A stretch of DNA of 64,000 bases, from NCBI GenBank assembly GCA_022496185.1, contig WTXG01000006.1, positions 558,001 through 622,000 of the forward strand, read 5' to 3'. Positions 47,701 to 59,084 of this stretch are shown piece by piece (position 1 is the stretch's first letter; the number at the start of each line of letters is the position of its first letter). A program made the position numbers and the translations under genes. The stretch is from Multifurca ochricompacta (taxonomy: Eukaryota; Basidiomycota; Agaricomycetes; Russulales; Russulaceae). Under the pieces are notes generated by a model. The model did no database searches. It was not told the origin of the DNA and was given only the letters and a program-made list of their open reading frames with translations.

Positions 47701-49290
47701 TAAGATTGAGCGAGACGGAAGATGGTAGATAGTTGACCTTGATTTGAATATGTTTAAGCCCTCTAACGAGATTCTCATACCTCAGATCAACGTCTTTGGC
47801 GACTTGACCTGACGCTACGGGCGCAAGCTCAGCGAGAAAACGGTCTGTGACACTGATGAATCTGGAATTAGCTAGATATCCGAGAAGTGTCGCGTATAAT
47901 TCTGCATTTGTCCTGTGATTGGCACTTTGGGATAGCAGCTTCAGATCAGGTCTGCGAAACTGTTCGAATGTAGTTTCTTCTAGATTGAACCCGATACTCT
48001 CTCCTAGAGCATCCTTAGACAAGGATTGCATTACTACGATGAGCGCACGGCACATTATGTATATGGCGGCAAGGGATTTCCGCTCGCTGAGAATCGAGGA
48101 GGCATCATATGACCGGTTTCCTCTCGAGGACGATGCCGGGGACTGACCCAATTGAAGGCGAAAGACATCTGGCGGGATTGCGGAACTATTCTGAGATTGG
48201 CGCCAGCGCCTGATACTGTCGACGACGGGTTTCGCGTTCTTCTGACCTATGCGGCCCAGAGCCTGGAGGATATCATCAAATTTCGGATCAATACCGGGTC
48301 CCAAAAGATCGGGTAAAGGTTGTTCCTGATCCTTGTGCAGAGATAAGATACGGCTCTGAACGGTCTATGTGTAAGACTTACAAGAGGTTGTTTGAGAAAC
48401 ATCCCTATTTTATGCTCAGCCGCGGTGGCGAATCGCATGAACACAGCGTGAAGAGCGTATTCTGCAGGAGTTCGGGGGTCCACCTCAACTTTATCTTCTT
48501 CCGATTCTAGCAATGTCGGGCTTTCACTTTGCGGAAAGCCAGAGAAGAACCCGTTCGGCATTGGCGGGAGAGGAGGGGGTGAAGATGGAAAGTTGTAGCC
48601 ATGCCCGTGATCACTCCCGGTATCTGAGTTGTGAAAGACAGAACTTGAGTGTGAGTGTCCCGATCGACCAGATGCATGCCCCTTCGAGCGCGTCGTACGA
48701 TTCGAGTATTTACCCTCACTGGAACCAGGTGTAGGTGGCCGAGGATGCGGCGGGCTCAGGTTCTCTGGTCCTCGACGCAGTGTTTGAGATGCGTGACCTA
48801 ACGACGAATTGGAACGGTTGAATGGTAAGGAAGCGTAATCTAGCGGAGGGAGTGGAGGTTGATCGTTTGTCTTGATACCGCCTTTGAAGGCGTTGCGGAT
48901 GGAGGCGAATGACGGCTTCTTGGAGAAAGGTGAGATGCCATTCGTGGCGGCGGATGACTGTGAAGAATGGACGAAAGGAATGGACGCCTTGCGCATAGGA
49001 CGCAATGACTGAATGGAGTCATCTGAAGTAGCTGAATCGCCTCGGGAATGGAAATACTGTCGATCTCCACGTTCTGGTATCGTAGCTGTCGGCGTACTTG
49101 CTGTAGGAGATTCTTGGCCATGAGCGAAAGAGCCAAAACCGAACGCACCCCCCGGCGCGCGAGAAAAAGGGTTCGCTGTCAAGTTGAAATTGTCATCTGT
49201 GAGGTCTATACAAAAATCAGCTTGACAGACTTGGGCAGAAGGACATGGCTGGGCACCTGGAATAGTGATTTGTATCCCTGACTCGCTCAT
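41703..49290 (-). CDS. TAO3: TAO3/MOR2/Furry cell morphogenesis scaffold; two apparent 1-bp deletions
   Basis: A giant HEAT-like scaffold (about 2,350 aa) of the RAM/MOR pathway, which activates the NDR kinase (Cbk1/Orb6) with Mob2 and controls polarity, hyphal growth and cell separation. The start at 49290 (MSESGIQITIP) and the first intron lead to LTDDNFNLTANPF, a long Ser/Pro-rich N-terminus and ISPFSKKPSFASIRNAFK. The conserved N-terminal domain includes RTPAEYALHAVFMRFATAAEHKI, DPKFDDILQALGRIGQKNAKPVVDSIRRWR and NLVRGLKHIQIKVWPPE. Dense helical repeats follow through 44800-47200 and 43100-44540. The C-terminus has PSQQLEARVAAILAKS, FIDVFRVD and SDAFVYDSP, with the stop at 41703. Single missing bases are needed near 43212 (FRSLQVFRALLPG; TTT reads TT) and near 41971 (before FGFWVAPPSTPP). 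Without the second, translation stops at 41897 and the conserved end is lost. Confidence 0.9.
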
Positions 49291-49875
49291 GATAGGCCAC
49301 GGAGCAGCTGCCTTAGGGCAAGAGTTCCTGTTCAATCGGAGGCCTCAGACTGAAGTGTTAAATACACACGTCAATTTGTTGTGAGCAAGCAAGGTTGTCC
49401 ACTGTCTAATGACCACCGTCCACCAAAAAATCGACTGTTGTTGTCGTCATTCGCGTGATCACGTGCGCGTGCAGACAAATGGCCAATCCACAGGATCAAT
49501 ATTGGTGCCATCCACTGGGCAAATACGATACACGATCAACGTTACAGTTGGCGAGAAAGAACGAAAAAATAACGATGGCACGGGGCTGGGAAACAAAACA
49601 TTGCTGCAACGCTAGAAAGCAGTAAAGGCAGAGCAATACGAATAATGGATGGACGAAAGACGTGAGCATGACATGACAGAACCAGCATCATGAAGTCGTG
49701 AAAAATTGTGACGTCTATGGAGACCAAGAACACCAAATGCCATGATAAAAGGAAATCGTGCAAGTATCAAACGTGTGATTGCGATGATGGAGACGAAGAA
49801 TTCCAATGTTACAAAAAGGATGACGGAAGGGTGAGATTGTCCATTGCGTGATGGAAAAGCAGGTGTAGGCACCAC
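49291..49875. promoter_or_regulatory. 585 bp upstream of TAO3
   Basis: Contains the TAO3 promoter and the 3' end of the RING/RRM gene on the same strand. A GATCACGTGCGCG stretch with a CACGTG E-box lies near 49458-49470. No gene is seen. Confidence 0.35.
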
Positions 49876-52692
49876 TCAGCACATGCCCGAGAGCTTTTGT
49901 GCGAGGGCCTCAACAAGGCGAGGTTCCACGCCGAACTGGTTCGCGAGTTCCCCAAACTCGGAGTTTGCTGTTGCGCGCGGAAGCCTCTGCGACTGCGACG
50001 CCACCAGAACACCCTGACTAAGCATGGGCTCTGGTGTGCCTGGCTCTTGACGAAAACTGTGTCCACTGATGGAAGAGGACGGACTATGAGAGAAAAAAGG
50101 TTGATGGATGTCCACGAAGTTGGAAAATTTCCGACGCTGCTCTACTGTGAATACTAATGAAGGTGTAACTACTAAGAAAGTCACTAAAGAAGAACGGGCA
50201 TTTAGCTTACCATCGCAGGTGACTGCCACTTTCAGCAGCTGCGCCAACAACTCGGGGGTATTCATCGCGCGTTTCCTGTCACTGGAAGTAAGAACCTGGA
50301 TCGCAGCTGTAGAATATGTTGATCATAAACACAGGTACGGCAAATCTTTCACACCACGTACTGTAGGTGATATCTACGCAAAGTTATCAGTATCCATCAC
50401 AGCATTCGACAGGTAAATTATATCTTACCAAATAGTAGGTCTCTTGACGCGCTGGACCAGAAAAGTCTACTGTCGGCATCTGCTGGAAATTTGGACAACA
50501 TACTGATTAGAGAATAGAAGGGTAGAGATGGAACCTTGAGGAAGTGAGACTACAGAAACGGTAAATCAATTATATTGACATTCGTGGCGTTGACACTGAC
50601 ATCAGGGGATCGAATCAAATGCAGCAAGGCCTTCAGCTCTGCTTCAGAGACTAATCCATGCTCCAGGGCCGAAACAACTTGTTCATTACTGAGACCCCCC
50701 AGAGATGGCCTACATCCATCGAAGGGCCCTTGCCAGGATGGGAACAAAGCCTTCATTAGTTCCTCCTGGCAACTGCGCGTGACGGTGACACCACGTGCTC
50801 GTTTGCCCTTGCCCAGCACCGAGTTTTGGGCAGTTCGGAGACTAGCTCTGGCAGCCTCCTCATCGGGCATCTCAACATATGCATGACTAAGTGTTTTCCC
50901 CTTCCGATCAAGGAGGACATGCACGCGCTGGACAGGGTGCTTCAACCAAGCGACAACCGTAGGGGGGGTGATATCCTGCAAAGAACAAGGGACACCGAGA
51001 TACGTAAATCTCAACAATAGGAGTAGAGCAATACCAACCACGTACCCAAGGGACTTATCGATGCGTAGCACCGGTAGTTCACCGTCGCGCAAGAGGTGAT
51101 GGCGCTCGTTCCTGTTAGGCGTCGACGAGCCTTGCAAGTCAAAAAAATGAAAATCGCTTATGAGGTTTTCTGTATTGAATCCATCAAGCGTCCCAGGAGT
51201 GAGGCGGCCACGAGGTGTTCCAGCAGTCGACATGCTGCCCCTTTAGATCCCATATTTCTCAAGTGAAAGTTGGCCACCCCAATCTTGCATACAGCACACT
51301 CCATGTCCTTCTCCCGACGATATTGAGAGCGCTAGTAAGGCACGCCGAACACAATAAATGTGCGCAAGGCTCAAGCTCCGCCAAGGAAGGACCTAAGCTG
51401 CCACAAACAGAGCAGCATAGCTCTGGAGCCGCTGGCTCCAGAGTACGGTACCCTGAGACCTTGGGACCGTGAGGATACTCTAATGTCTCAAATGATATGT
51501 CGGTATGGTCAAAAGGGTCATTCAGGGATAATGGTAGTGCCAGAGGTTCTGCGTGGGAAAAAGAGGACGGATAAGGCACGTAATTGTTCTCATCGATGTC
51601 GAACAAGTTGGTCTACCAAATGCTTGAGTATGAAATAGACTCATGAAGGCAGATGACTAACCTGTCCAAGAGCAGAGCGACGACGTGTGGGGGCCGGGTC
51701 GGTCAATGAACCTTTAATCTTCAGAAGATCGACGTTGGAAGCGCGAGGAGAAGGAGTATTCAGTGAAGCCAAGGTACGCCGTGCTGGAGTATGGGGTGGC
51801 GGCTGCGATGAAAGAAAGGGGACTTGGCTTGTCTGGCTTCGGGAACGGGAACGGCCTTGCATGAGAATAGGAGGCGCACTTAGAACTGGCATATTTTGTC
51901 AGCGCGGGTGATCATAAGGTGCGACTTGGTCTTACTGGCTATTCGTGGTATTGGTAAGAATCGATTTGCGGATCATTAAGTAGGTTGCGGATAGCAGAGA
52001 ATTAAAATCCTTACAATCTGTCCATCATCGAGGGATCTACAACAAGCAAGAATATCAACACTCCAGCATCTGCTTAGGCGTGATGCACACTTACAAGGAT
52101 CACGATCGCCACAAGAAGATACGGGTGTGGTTAGGGTGAGCACATTAAAAGGTAAAAATAAGACGCATATATGTACCTTAGATGACAACCAATCACTATC
52201 AATACATAAATTTCAATGAATGTTACTTATGACATACCTTCGTCGCACACGAGACTTTCATCGTTCTTCGATCCCACTCTAATCCCGTTCTCACTTGCGC
52301 GACAGCGCCAGCTATCTTCCCCATCTGTCCGAGTCATAGTTTGGCTATCAAATGAGTTTTCGTAGCTGGCAATTTTTGGCGATGCAGTAACATTGTAGCG
52401 CTTGAGGCTTGTCACTGATGCTGGGGTTGTTAAGGCTGATTGATTTGTGTGAACCAGGAGGAGCGCAGACTCAAGGGAGTGTACGGGGTTGAGAGAGTAC
52501 TCGAAGGCGTTAGAGGTGATCTGAAATAATTTTGGAGCTGGTGATGGTGGCGCTGTGCCCTGGGGATGCGCTGAGGTGTTACCGGAGGTGGCCCTTCGCT
52601 GCTCGCTTTATGAGAACGAGTGGTGTATGCTGGAGTCGTTGGTGCTGAGATGGGAACGCCAGGCGCAGAGATACGGTTGCTTGTTGAGGACA
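49876..52692 (-). CDS. RING-finger plus RRM-like protein; three apparent 1-bp deletions
   Basis: About 750 aa over ten or so exons. The start at 52692 (MSSTSNRISAPGVPISAPTTPAY) opens a disordered Ser/Thr/Pro region. Later come RSRSRSQTSQVPFLSSQPPP, then a RING-type zinc finger CCSVCGSLGPSLAELEPCAHLLCSAC..MECAVC (near 51300-51460), then TPRGRLTPGTLDGFN. Next is an RRM-like fold with VLRIDKFTYLGVPCSLQDITPPTVVAWL, VHVLLDRKGKTLSHAYVEMPDEEAARASLRTAQ and GKGKRARGVTVTRS, followed by helical segments (FYSLISMLSKFPADADSRLFW) and a C-terminus FGELANQFGVEPRLVEALAQKLSG. It could be a ubiquitin ligase acting on RNA-linked substrates, but the RNP1 aromatics are weak. Single missing bases occur near 51312 (GGGG reads GGG, inside the RING), 51240 (G5 reads G4) and 52457 (CCC reads CC). 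Two small exons around 51950-52230 are unresolved. Confidence 0.7.
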
Positions 52693-53231
52693 TCGAAGAC
52701 GTAGCGGTAGAAGAAAGGGATGCGGCCAGGGACGGGAAAGAGATGGGTGTCAGTTAACGTGCTGTACTTGTACTAAAAGGAAAGGGAAAGGGAACAAGTT
52801 CACCGAGGCGTGCGAATCTGCCTTTTCAGGACGCGTCGGGACGCGATCACGTGGAGTCGGATCAACTTCTCTTCGACTTCGACAGCAAGTAAAATGGCCT
52901 TATATCGACATAAGTAGAAATTTCTACACTGATATAAATAATGGCGGGAAGTAAAAGGTACGAATAAGAGGATCACAAAATGTAGAGGTCTAGCAGGAAA
53001 TGAATTAGCTTATAACAAATATTGCGTAGTGGGCCATGAGTGTCAGATACAAGGAATGAAAAAAACTTATGGTAATAAGATGGGAAGACGGCATACTGTA
53101 AACAACTTGCCTCGATCATAATGCATCTGGCGTTATATCAAAAATTACAAAGACGCCGGATAGAAATGTTCTCCGTCCATCATCAGTAAGATCGCACGGG
53201 AAAAAAATTGACAGATGTCGTGAATAATTAT
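52693..53231. promoter_or_regulatory. 539 bp upstream of the RING/RRM gene
   Basis: Includes an AAAGGG triplet repeat (52776-52795) and GCGATCACGTGGAG with a CACGTG core near 52846-52855; the left half is the likely promoter. No coding signal is seen. Confidence 0.35.
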
Positions 53232-54992
53232 TCATCTCCTAGAACTGCCACTTTGTTGCGTCCAGGAAACAGGAAGTGCCCTGCGTCGATGGGAAGTTCG
53301 GCTGTCGCGGCCGGGTCGTGGTGTCACCAGTACACCCCAGTCGCCGTCATTGACAGATCCTCTTCTTGTACGCCCGCTGCCATCAGGTGCTGTGTCTAAA
53401 CAGTCTCCTCCACGCAGGGTCCAGGCCCTAGCATTACAGAAAAAAACATTGTCCTCGCCGCGAAATTTGGAAGTCCGTTCTAAATGACGCCGCAGGGAAT
53501 TGATCGACTGCTGCCTTCTCGGGTGCACGAGAAGTTTCGACAAGTCTACCTCACCTTCATCTTCGTCTTCGGAAATCGAATCGTAATCACCCCCGTCTCC
53601 TAAGATAGAACCGTCGGTTTCCACTCTGACACTCAAGCTTGGGCCGGAATTAGCCAGATCTCTCTCGCGCTTGCGCTGAGATTTTCTGCTTGTTGACTCC
53701 TGGGCTTTGCCTTTTCCTTGAGAGCTTCCGCCAGAGAGATTTCCGAGACTGGTAGTTGTCAGCGAGTCAGAACCAGGTTTACGTCTAGCTAGAAAGGACG
53801 ACCGGGAAACAGGGCCAGAGTGACATATGACATTCATCTTGACAACTTGTCCAGAAGAAACCTGCGACCGCATAGCAAGGATATTAGGCGGTTGCGATGA
53901 GCCGAAACTTGTCGGCAATGATGGCGTCGACCGACCTCGCAAGCTAGCGCCGGTGTCTCTCACTCCAGCGATTGTATACTTCCGATTTGATCGACCAGGA
54001 TCACAAACTGTATTAGGATGGCTCATTGGTTGGCTGGAATGTCCCAACCTGGAATGCTCAGGAGGGGAGGGTGATCGAGGGTGAGTGTCAGCAGTATGAT
54101 GGCGCCCTATGTGCGCCACAGAGGATCCTAAAATAGCCCGCGCAATGGATTTAAACCATGATGGTGGCAGTGGAGGTGAAGGAGTATCTTGCGTATGAAT
54201 ACCATCTTTCAGACTAATAGTACTCTTCTTCGCCGCCGGTAGGGGCGCGCGTTCCCCTGGAAGGCTCCGCCGCAGAGTGTTGGGGGCAGACGCTATGTGT
54301 CGCAGGTAATCCTGGGCTGGGGACGGGCGCACAATAAAGGAATAGTCGTTGGACGCTATGTGACCGGATCCGAGTGGCTGGCCCCGTGAGCCTAGAGTTC
54401 GCGATGACGATGCCTCAGCAGTTGAACCTGGAAAAAGAGTGCGGCATAAGCACGTAATACCCTCACTGCGAAATATCGAGGGCTCACTGTTGTTGCCAAG
54501 CTTTGACGCTATGTCGCTTTGGTAAGCCTTCGTCTCCGTGTGCAGCACATCGGCCGGCCCGAGCACAAGCCCAGCCAAAAATCCTACCACGGTATCCACG
54601 CCGGTCCTCACCACTCCATCAGCATTATTCCCTTTTCCATGTGCCCGCTCGTGTTCTCTGCATCGATCAGCCTCGGGGGTAAAAACACGTGTCTCTTTAT
54701 AGCCAGCTTCCTTAAGAAGGTCCTCAAGACGTTCATATGTTTTCGAAGTTCCACGGCGATGTAGAGGAACCCGTAAACCATCATGGGCAAGACCAGATGG
54801 GTACCTCGGTCGCCCGCGGGGCGGTGCGTGGGGAGAAGAAGGCCCAGCACTATGGCTGTCCGCCGTGGAAGAGGGCGATGTCTGAGGGTGGGTGGGTGGC
54901 AAGACAAGGGGAGAGGGTAAAGAAGATGTTGCCTGTCTATCAAGGTTACGAACTTGTCCTGATTCTGGAGACATTGCGCGCACCGTTGCCAT
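53232..54992 (-). CDS. Ser/Pro-rich protein of unknown function
   Basis: One long open frame, about 587 aa, without introns, from the ATG at 54992 (MATVRAMSPESGQVRNLDRQ) to 53232. The N-terminus is disordered with poly-Pro/Ser. A more ordered part, KTYERLEDLLKEAGYKETRVFTPEADRCREHER followed by GVDTVVGFLAGLVLG, contains a predicted helix pair and one short hydrophobic stretch. The rest is low-complexity with KSQRKRERD and acidic SEDEDEGEVDLSKLL patches, ending in LRRHLERTSKF and an Arg-rich tail. I recall similar YERLEDLL..GYKETRVFTPEAER starts in Agaricomycete hypothetical proteins but know no function. It diverges from RPN1 across 322 bp. Confidence 0.65.
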   Translation of the reverse strand: MATVRAMSPESGQVRNLDRQATSSLPSPLVLPPTHPQTSPSSTADSHSAGPSSPHAPPRGRPRYPSGLAHDGLRVPLHRRGTSKTYERLEDLLKEAGYKETRVFTPEADRCREHERAHGKGNNADGVVRTGVDTVVGFLAGLVLGPADVLHTETKAYQSDIASKLGNNSEPSIFRSEGITCLCRTLFPGSTAEASSSRTLGSRGQPLGSGHIASNDYSFIVRPSPAQDYLRHIASAPNTLRRSLPGERAPLPAAKKSTISLKDGIHTQDTPSPPLPPSWFKSIARAILGSSVAHIGRHHTADTHPRSPSPPEHSRLGHSSQPMSHPNTVCDPGRSNRKYTIAGVRDTGASLRGRSTPSLPTSFGSSQPPNILAMRSQVSSGQVVKMNVICHSGPVSRSSFLARRKPGSDSLTTTSLGNLSGGSSQGKGKAQESTSRKSQRKRERDLANSGPSLSVRVETDGSILGDGGDYDSISEDEDEGEVDLSKLLVHPRRQQSINSLRRHLERTSKFRGEDNVFFCNARAWTLRGGDCLDTAPDGSGRTRRGSVNDGDWGVLVTPRPGRDSRTSHRRRALPVSWTQQSGSSRR

Positions 54993-55314
54993 ATTGCGAA
55001 CAAAAAGCAAAGGGATGCAACTGATCAAGTTGAAAAGTAAGAACCAAGTTTCACCATCGGCGTCCCAGTAAAAATGGAGGTTGTCGGGAGGGGGAGGGGG
55101 TAAAAAGATGAGTGATGCGACGCCACTGATCCAGCGTACAGAGCTATTATGTTGATGTAATTACATGTACATCACGGATGTGCACGTGCACATGTACATG
55201 TGATAACTCGTGTGACAGTGTGACAACCTCACGAAGACTTGCGCGTCGCGGTCAGATTCGACGACACGGACGCGTGTTCACTCATTCGCTCATCCATCCA
55301 TCCATCCATCCGTA
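54993..55314. promoter_or_regulatory. RPN1 divergent promoter with 16-bp palindrome
   Basis: The palindrome ATGTGCACGTGCACAT (55178-55193) centres on a CACGTG E-box and is flanked by two ACATGTAC copies (55163-55170 and 55191-55198). An ATCC tandem repeat (about 55290-55311) lies directly before the RPN1 ATG. No obvious fungal proteasome-control box (GGTGGCAAA) is seen. A basic helix-loop-helix site is the natural reading of CACGTG; which of the two genes it serves is unknown. Confidence 0.45.
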
Positions 55315-58300
55315 ATGCCCGAACCTTCTAAAGTTACCATTGCAGTGCCATCTAAGGACCCTAAAAAGAAGGAAAAGGACGAGAAGGATGGATCAGCCTC
55401 AAAGAGGAAGCCCGATGAGAAGGATGGGGAGGAGTTGGTGCGTTTTTCACAGCGTACAATATAACATTGGTGTTAAAACTTGTCCGTTTGCGTCAGTCGG
55501 AAGAAGATCTGCAACTCCGGGGAGAGCTGGAGATGTTGGTGGAACGATTGAAAGTGCGCACTGTCATATTGTTTCAACCCCATCGGTTGAGTCAAATTTC
55601 CTTGTAGGAGCCAGATACCACCTTGTATCGGCCAGCCCTTGAAACATTGCGAACTCTCATCCGGACCTCTACTTCGTCCATGACCTCCGTTCCCAAGCCT
55701 CTAAAGTTTCTTCGACCCCATTATCCAGAACTGCAAAATCTTTATGAGATCTGGTCACCCTCCGAAGACAAGGTGCCTTATCAGTCTTTCAGAAATCCGA
55801 AGGACTGACGCTGATTTTGATTTTGGCCACCTCCGCAGAGTCTCTTTGCCGACATTCTCTCAGTACTTGCTATGACATACTCCGACACCGAACCTCGCGG
55901 TACATTACGCTACCGCCTCCTTGCAGCTTCGATGCGCCCCCCGATTTCCCCGCTCGCTGACCCCGGGGACTGGGGGCACGAGTATGTTCGGCATCTAGCC
56001 TCTGAACTCGGTGAAGAATACAATCTCCGTGAACAGGCCGAGGTGGTGAAAGCCGCCACTCAAATGGACGCTGCTGGGCCCGAGAGTGTAACGAACGATA
56101 AGACTGACGAAAAAGTTAAACCTCAAGTGTCACTTTCTGTTGGAACATTAGAGGATCTCCACAATCTTGCCCTTGTTTGCTCAAAGTTCCTTCTTGAGCA
56201 CAATGCCGAGCCCGATGCAGTTGATTTGCTGGAAGAATTGGAAATCATAGATCGCATTGTTAATCTGGTAGATGCGAATACATTCAGTCGCGTGGCGGCG
56301 TACATGATTGCGTAGGTAATTCCCTATCGTATCCCTTTACCCGTACTTCTGACCGACAATGCCGTCAGATGTGTGAATCTTCTCCCCCCACAAGATGACA
56401 TCGCGTTTTTGAAGACAGCACACATGATCTACGAAAAACATCAGCGATTCCCCGAGGCTCTTTCCTTGGCTATCCGACTTAATGATTCAGAACTTATTCG
56501 CAAGGATTTTCATGCGCCTGGCAATCTGTATGTGCACGCATCATCATGCTACCTCCCCTCGTTTACACTTTTATAGACAAATGAAGCGTCAGCTTGCCTT
56601 TATACTCGCCCGAGCACAAGTTCCATATCATTGGCTACAACACTCAACGACTGACGATGATGGGGATGAAACGCTTGAGGAGTTACCTGAAGATTTGCAG
56701 GAGATCCTATTCAACTCGCGCTTGAGCACTCACTTCAAACAATTCGGAAAGGAACTTGGCGTTCAGGAGCCTAAGAGCTTGGAAGATGTTTATAAGTCTC
56801 ATCTGGAGACCTCAAGTACGTTGATCTTGTCTATGGACCTTCTCTAGTCTTACCTCCCAGCATAAGGATCATCAACAGCGAATGTTGATTCTGCACGAGG
56901 AAATCTAGCTGGCACTTTCGTCAATGCGTTTGTTAACGCAGGTTTTGGAAATGACAAGCTCATGGTCGAGGCTGAAGAGGGTAACAGCTGGATCTACAAG
57001 AATAAAGACCATGGTAGGAAACTGAACACTAATGCTCATGTGGGACGGATTGCTTCACCTTTTGTTGACAGGAATGTTGTCTGCCGCCGCGAGCCTTGGT
57101 CTCAGCCTTCTGTGGGATACCGACATAGGTCTCAGCCATGTGGACAAATACACATACTCGTCTGAGGAGTATATCAAGGCTCGCATTCTTCGTCCAATCC
57201 TCGGTTCACCTTTCTAACACGCCACCCAGGCCGGTGCCTTTCTTGCTACTGGTATCCTTAACACTGGCGTTCGTTCCGAAGCGGACGCTGCGTTAGCACT
57301 TCTCGGTGACCACATTTCCAATAAATCCGTCCCACTCCGGACATCTGCCATTGTTGGGTTGGGCTTTGCCTACGCTGGCTCACACCGCGAGGATATTCTT
57401 TTCATGCTGCTTCCTCTAGTATCTGATGACGAGATCAGTATGGAGATTGTTGCTCTTGCCGCACTTGCCGTTGGACTCATCTTCGTTGGAAGTGAAAATG
57501 GCGAGGCTGCAGGCGTCATCCTCCAAACTTTGATGGAAAGGGAGGACCATGCCCTTGATGAGAAGTGGACACGCTATTTGGGGCTAGGCCTCGCACTTCT
57601 TTATGTCGGTGAGTGACGCGCTCAATAACATCGTTAGTGCGGACTAAATCTACGTCAATAGGCGTGCAAGCCAGCGATTCATACGACGCGACAATCGAGA
57701 CATTGAAAGCAATCCCCCATCAAGCATCAAAGCAAATTCAAGTTCTTGTTGAGATGTGTGCATTCGCCGGGACTGGCAATGTCCTCCGTGTGCAGACCAT
57801 GTTGCAGCAATGCGGCGAACACCTGAATGTGAAAGATGCTGTAGCTGATCCAGAACAGGAAGGTGATAGGAAAAAGACGGAAATAAAGCAAGACGATACG
57901 TTCCAAGCGTTCGCGGTCTTGGGCATTGCTCTTGTAGCCATGGGAGAGGATATTGGCGCCGAGATGTCACTGCGGCAGTTCAACCATTTAGTGCGAACCA
58001 TTCTGCTCCCAATATCACACAACCTTAACAGATCCGTTATAGATGCACTACGGTGACCCTGTAATCCGCAAAAGCGTACCGCTGGCCCTTGGTCTTGTCT
58101 CCGCTTCGAACCCGCAACTCCCCATCCTTGATATTCTTTCAAAGTACAGCCATGATAATGACCTGGCTGTCGCGCTCAACGCAATCTTCGCCATGGGTCT
58201 TGTTGGTGCTGGGACGAATAATGCCCGCCTTGCTCAAATGCTGCGGCAACTCGCAGGTTACTACCATAAGGAACCTGATTGCCTCTTCATGGTACGGATT

Positions 58301-58858
58301 GCCCAGGGTCTCGTGCATATGGGCAAAGGCACGATTGGCATCAACCCTTTCTACCTTGACCGGACTATCTTAAGCAAAACAGCGGTCGCAGGATTACTCG
58401 CAACGCTGACAGCGTTCACGGATGCAAAGGCCTGTAAGTGCATTGTGCAGTTCCAGGTATACAGTGGGTTGACATTGTTCCTATCGTAGTTATTTTGGAC
58501 AAGTACCACTGGATGCTTTACTTCCTTGTTCCAGCCATGTACCCCCGCTTCCTTATCACTGTTGACGAGGACCTCGAGCCCAAACCCGTCACCGTTCGAG
58601 TTGGCACTGTAAGCCCACGCATACAGCTATCATCCTTTTCCTTCTAATCATTCTCGTATTTAGGCTGTAGATGTTGTGGGTCAGGCAGGAAAACCGCGTA
58701 CAATATCTGGCTTTCAGACCTATCAGACACCCGTACGACTGGCAACGACAGAGCGTGCAGAGCTCGCAACAGAAGAATATATTCCGTTCGCGAGTGTGCT
58801 GGAAGGGTTTGTCTTACTCCAGAAAAACCCAGGCTGGGAAGAGAAGATGGAATTGTAG
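55315..58858 (+). CDS. RPN1: 26S proteasome regulatory subunit RPN1 (PSMD2)
   Basis: RPN1 is the base subunit of the 19S particle that holds ubiquitin receptors and shuttle factors. The start at 55315 gives [26 protein letters not shown], then [18 protein letters not shown]. The body shows the conserved helices [42 protein letters not shown] and [21 protein letters not shown], followed by the PC (proteasome/cyclosome) repeats, for example [31 protein letters not shown] and [15 protein letters not shown]. The end is [38 protein letters not shown] and [20 protein letters not shown]. About 940 aa in about 13 exons, all joining in frame with no indel. One intron (57179-57229) starts GC and not GT. 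Confidence 0.96.
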
Positions 58859-58990
58859 GTTGAGGTTTAAAGTCATGCCACAGCCCAAATTGTATTTTCA
58901 CCACAGACCAATAAACCCAATCGAGTCGTCGAGAGACGCGTGGGGATTGTAGATTACTTAGGATTGCGATCGCTCGCTAGCTGACTGGTA

Positions 58991-59071
58991 GGCCGCCTGG
59001 CGAAATGGCATCGCGTCTGACTACGACTTGTCGGGATCAGGAGATTGCAGGTTCGACCCCTGCGGTGGTCA
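58991..59071 (+). tRNA. tRNA-Arg (anticodon ACG) with a 9-nt intron
   Basis: The acceptor stem GGCCGCC pairs with GGTGGTC (two G-U pairs). The D stem is GCGA/TCGC; the anticodon stem TCTGA (59016-59020) pairs with TCAGG (59037-59041). The T arm is GCAGG-TTCGACC-CCTGC and the variable loop is five nt. The anticodon ACG is at 59023-59025. The canonical intron after position 37 is CTTGTCGGG (59027-59035). Internal promoter boxes A (TGGCGAAATGG) and B (GGTTCGACCCC) are good. A T-run follows as terminator. Confidence 0.93.
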
Positions 59072-59084
59072 TCATGTAAAGTTG

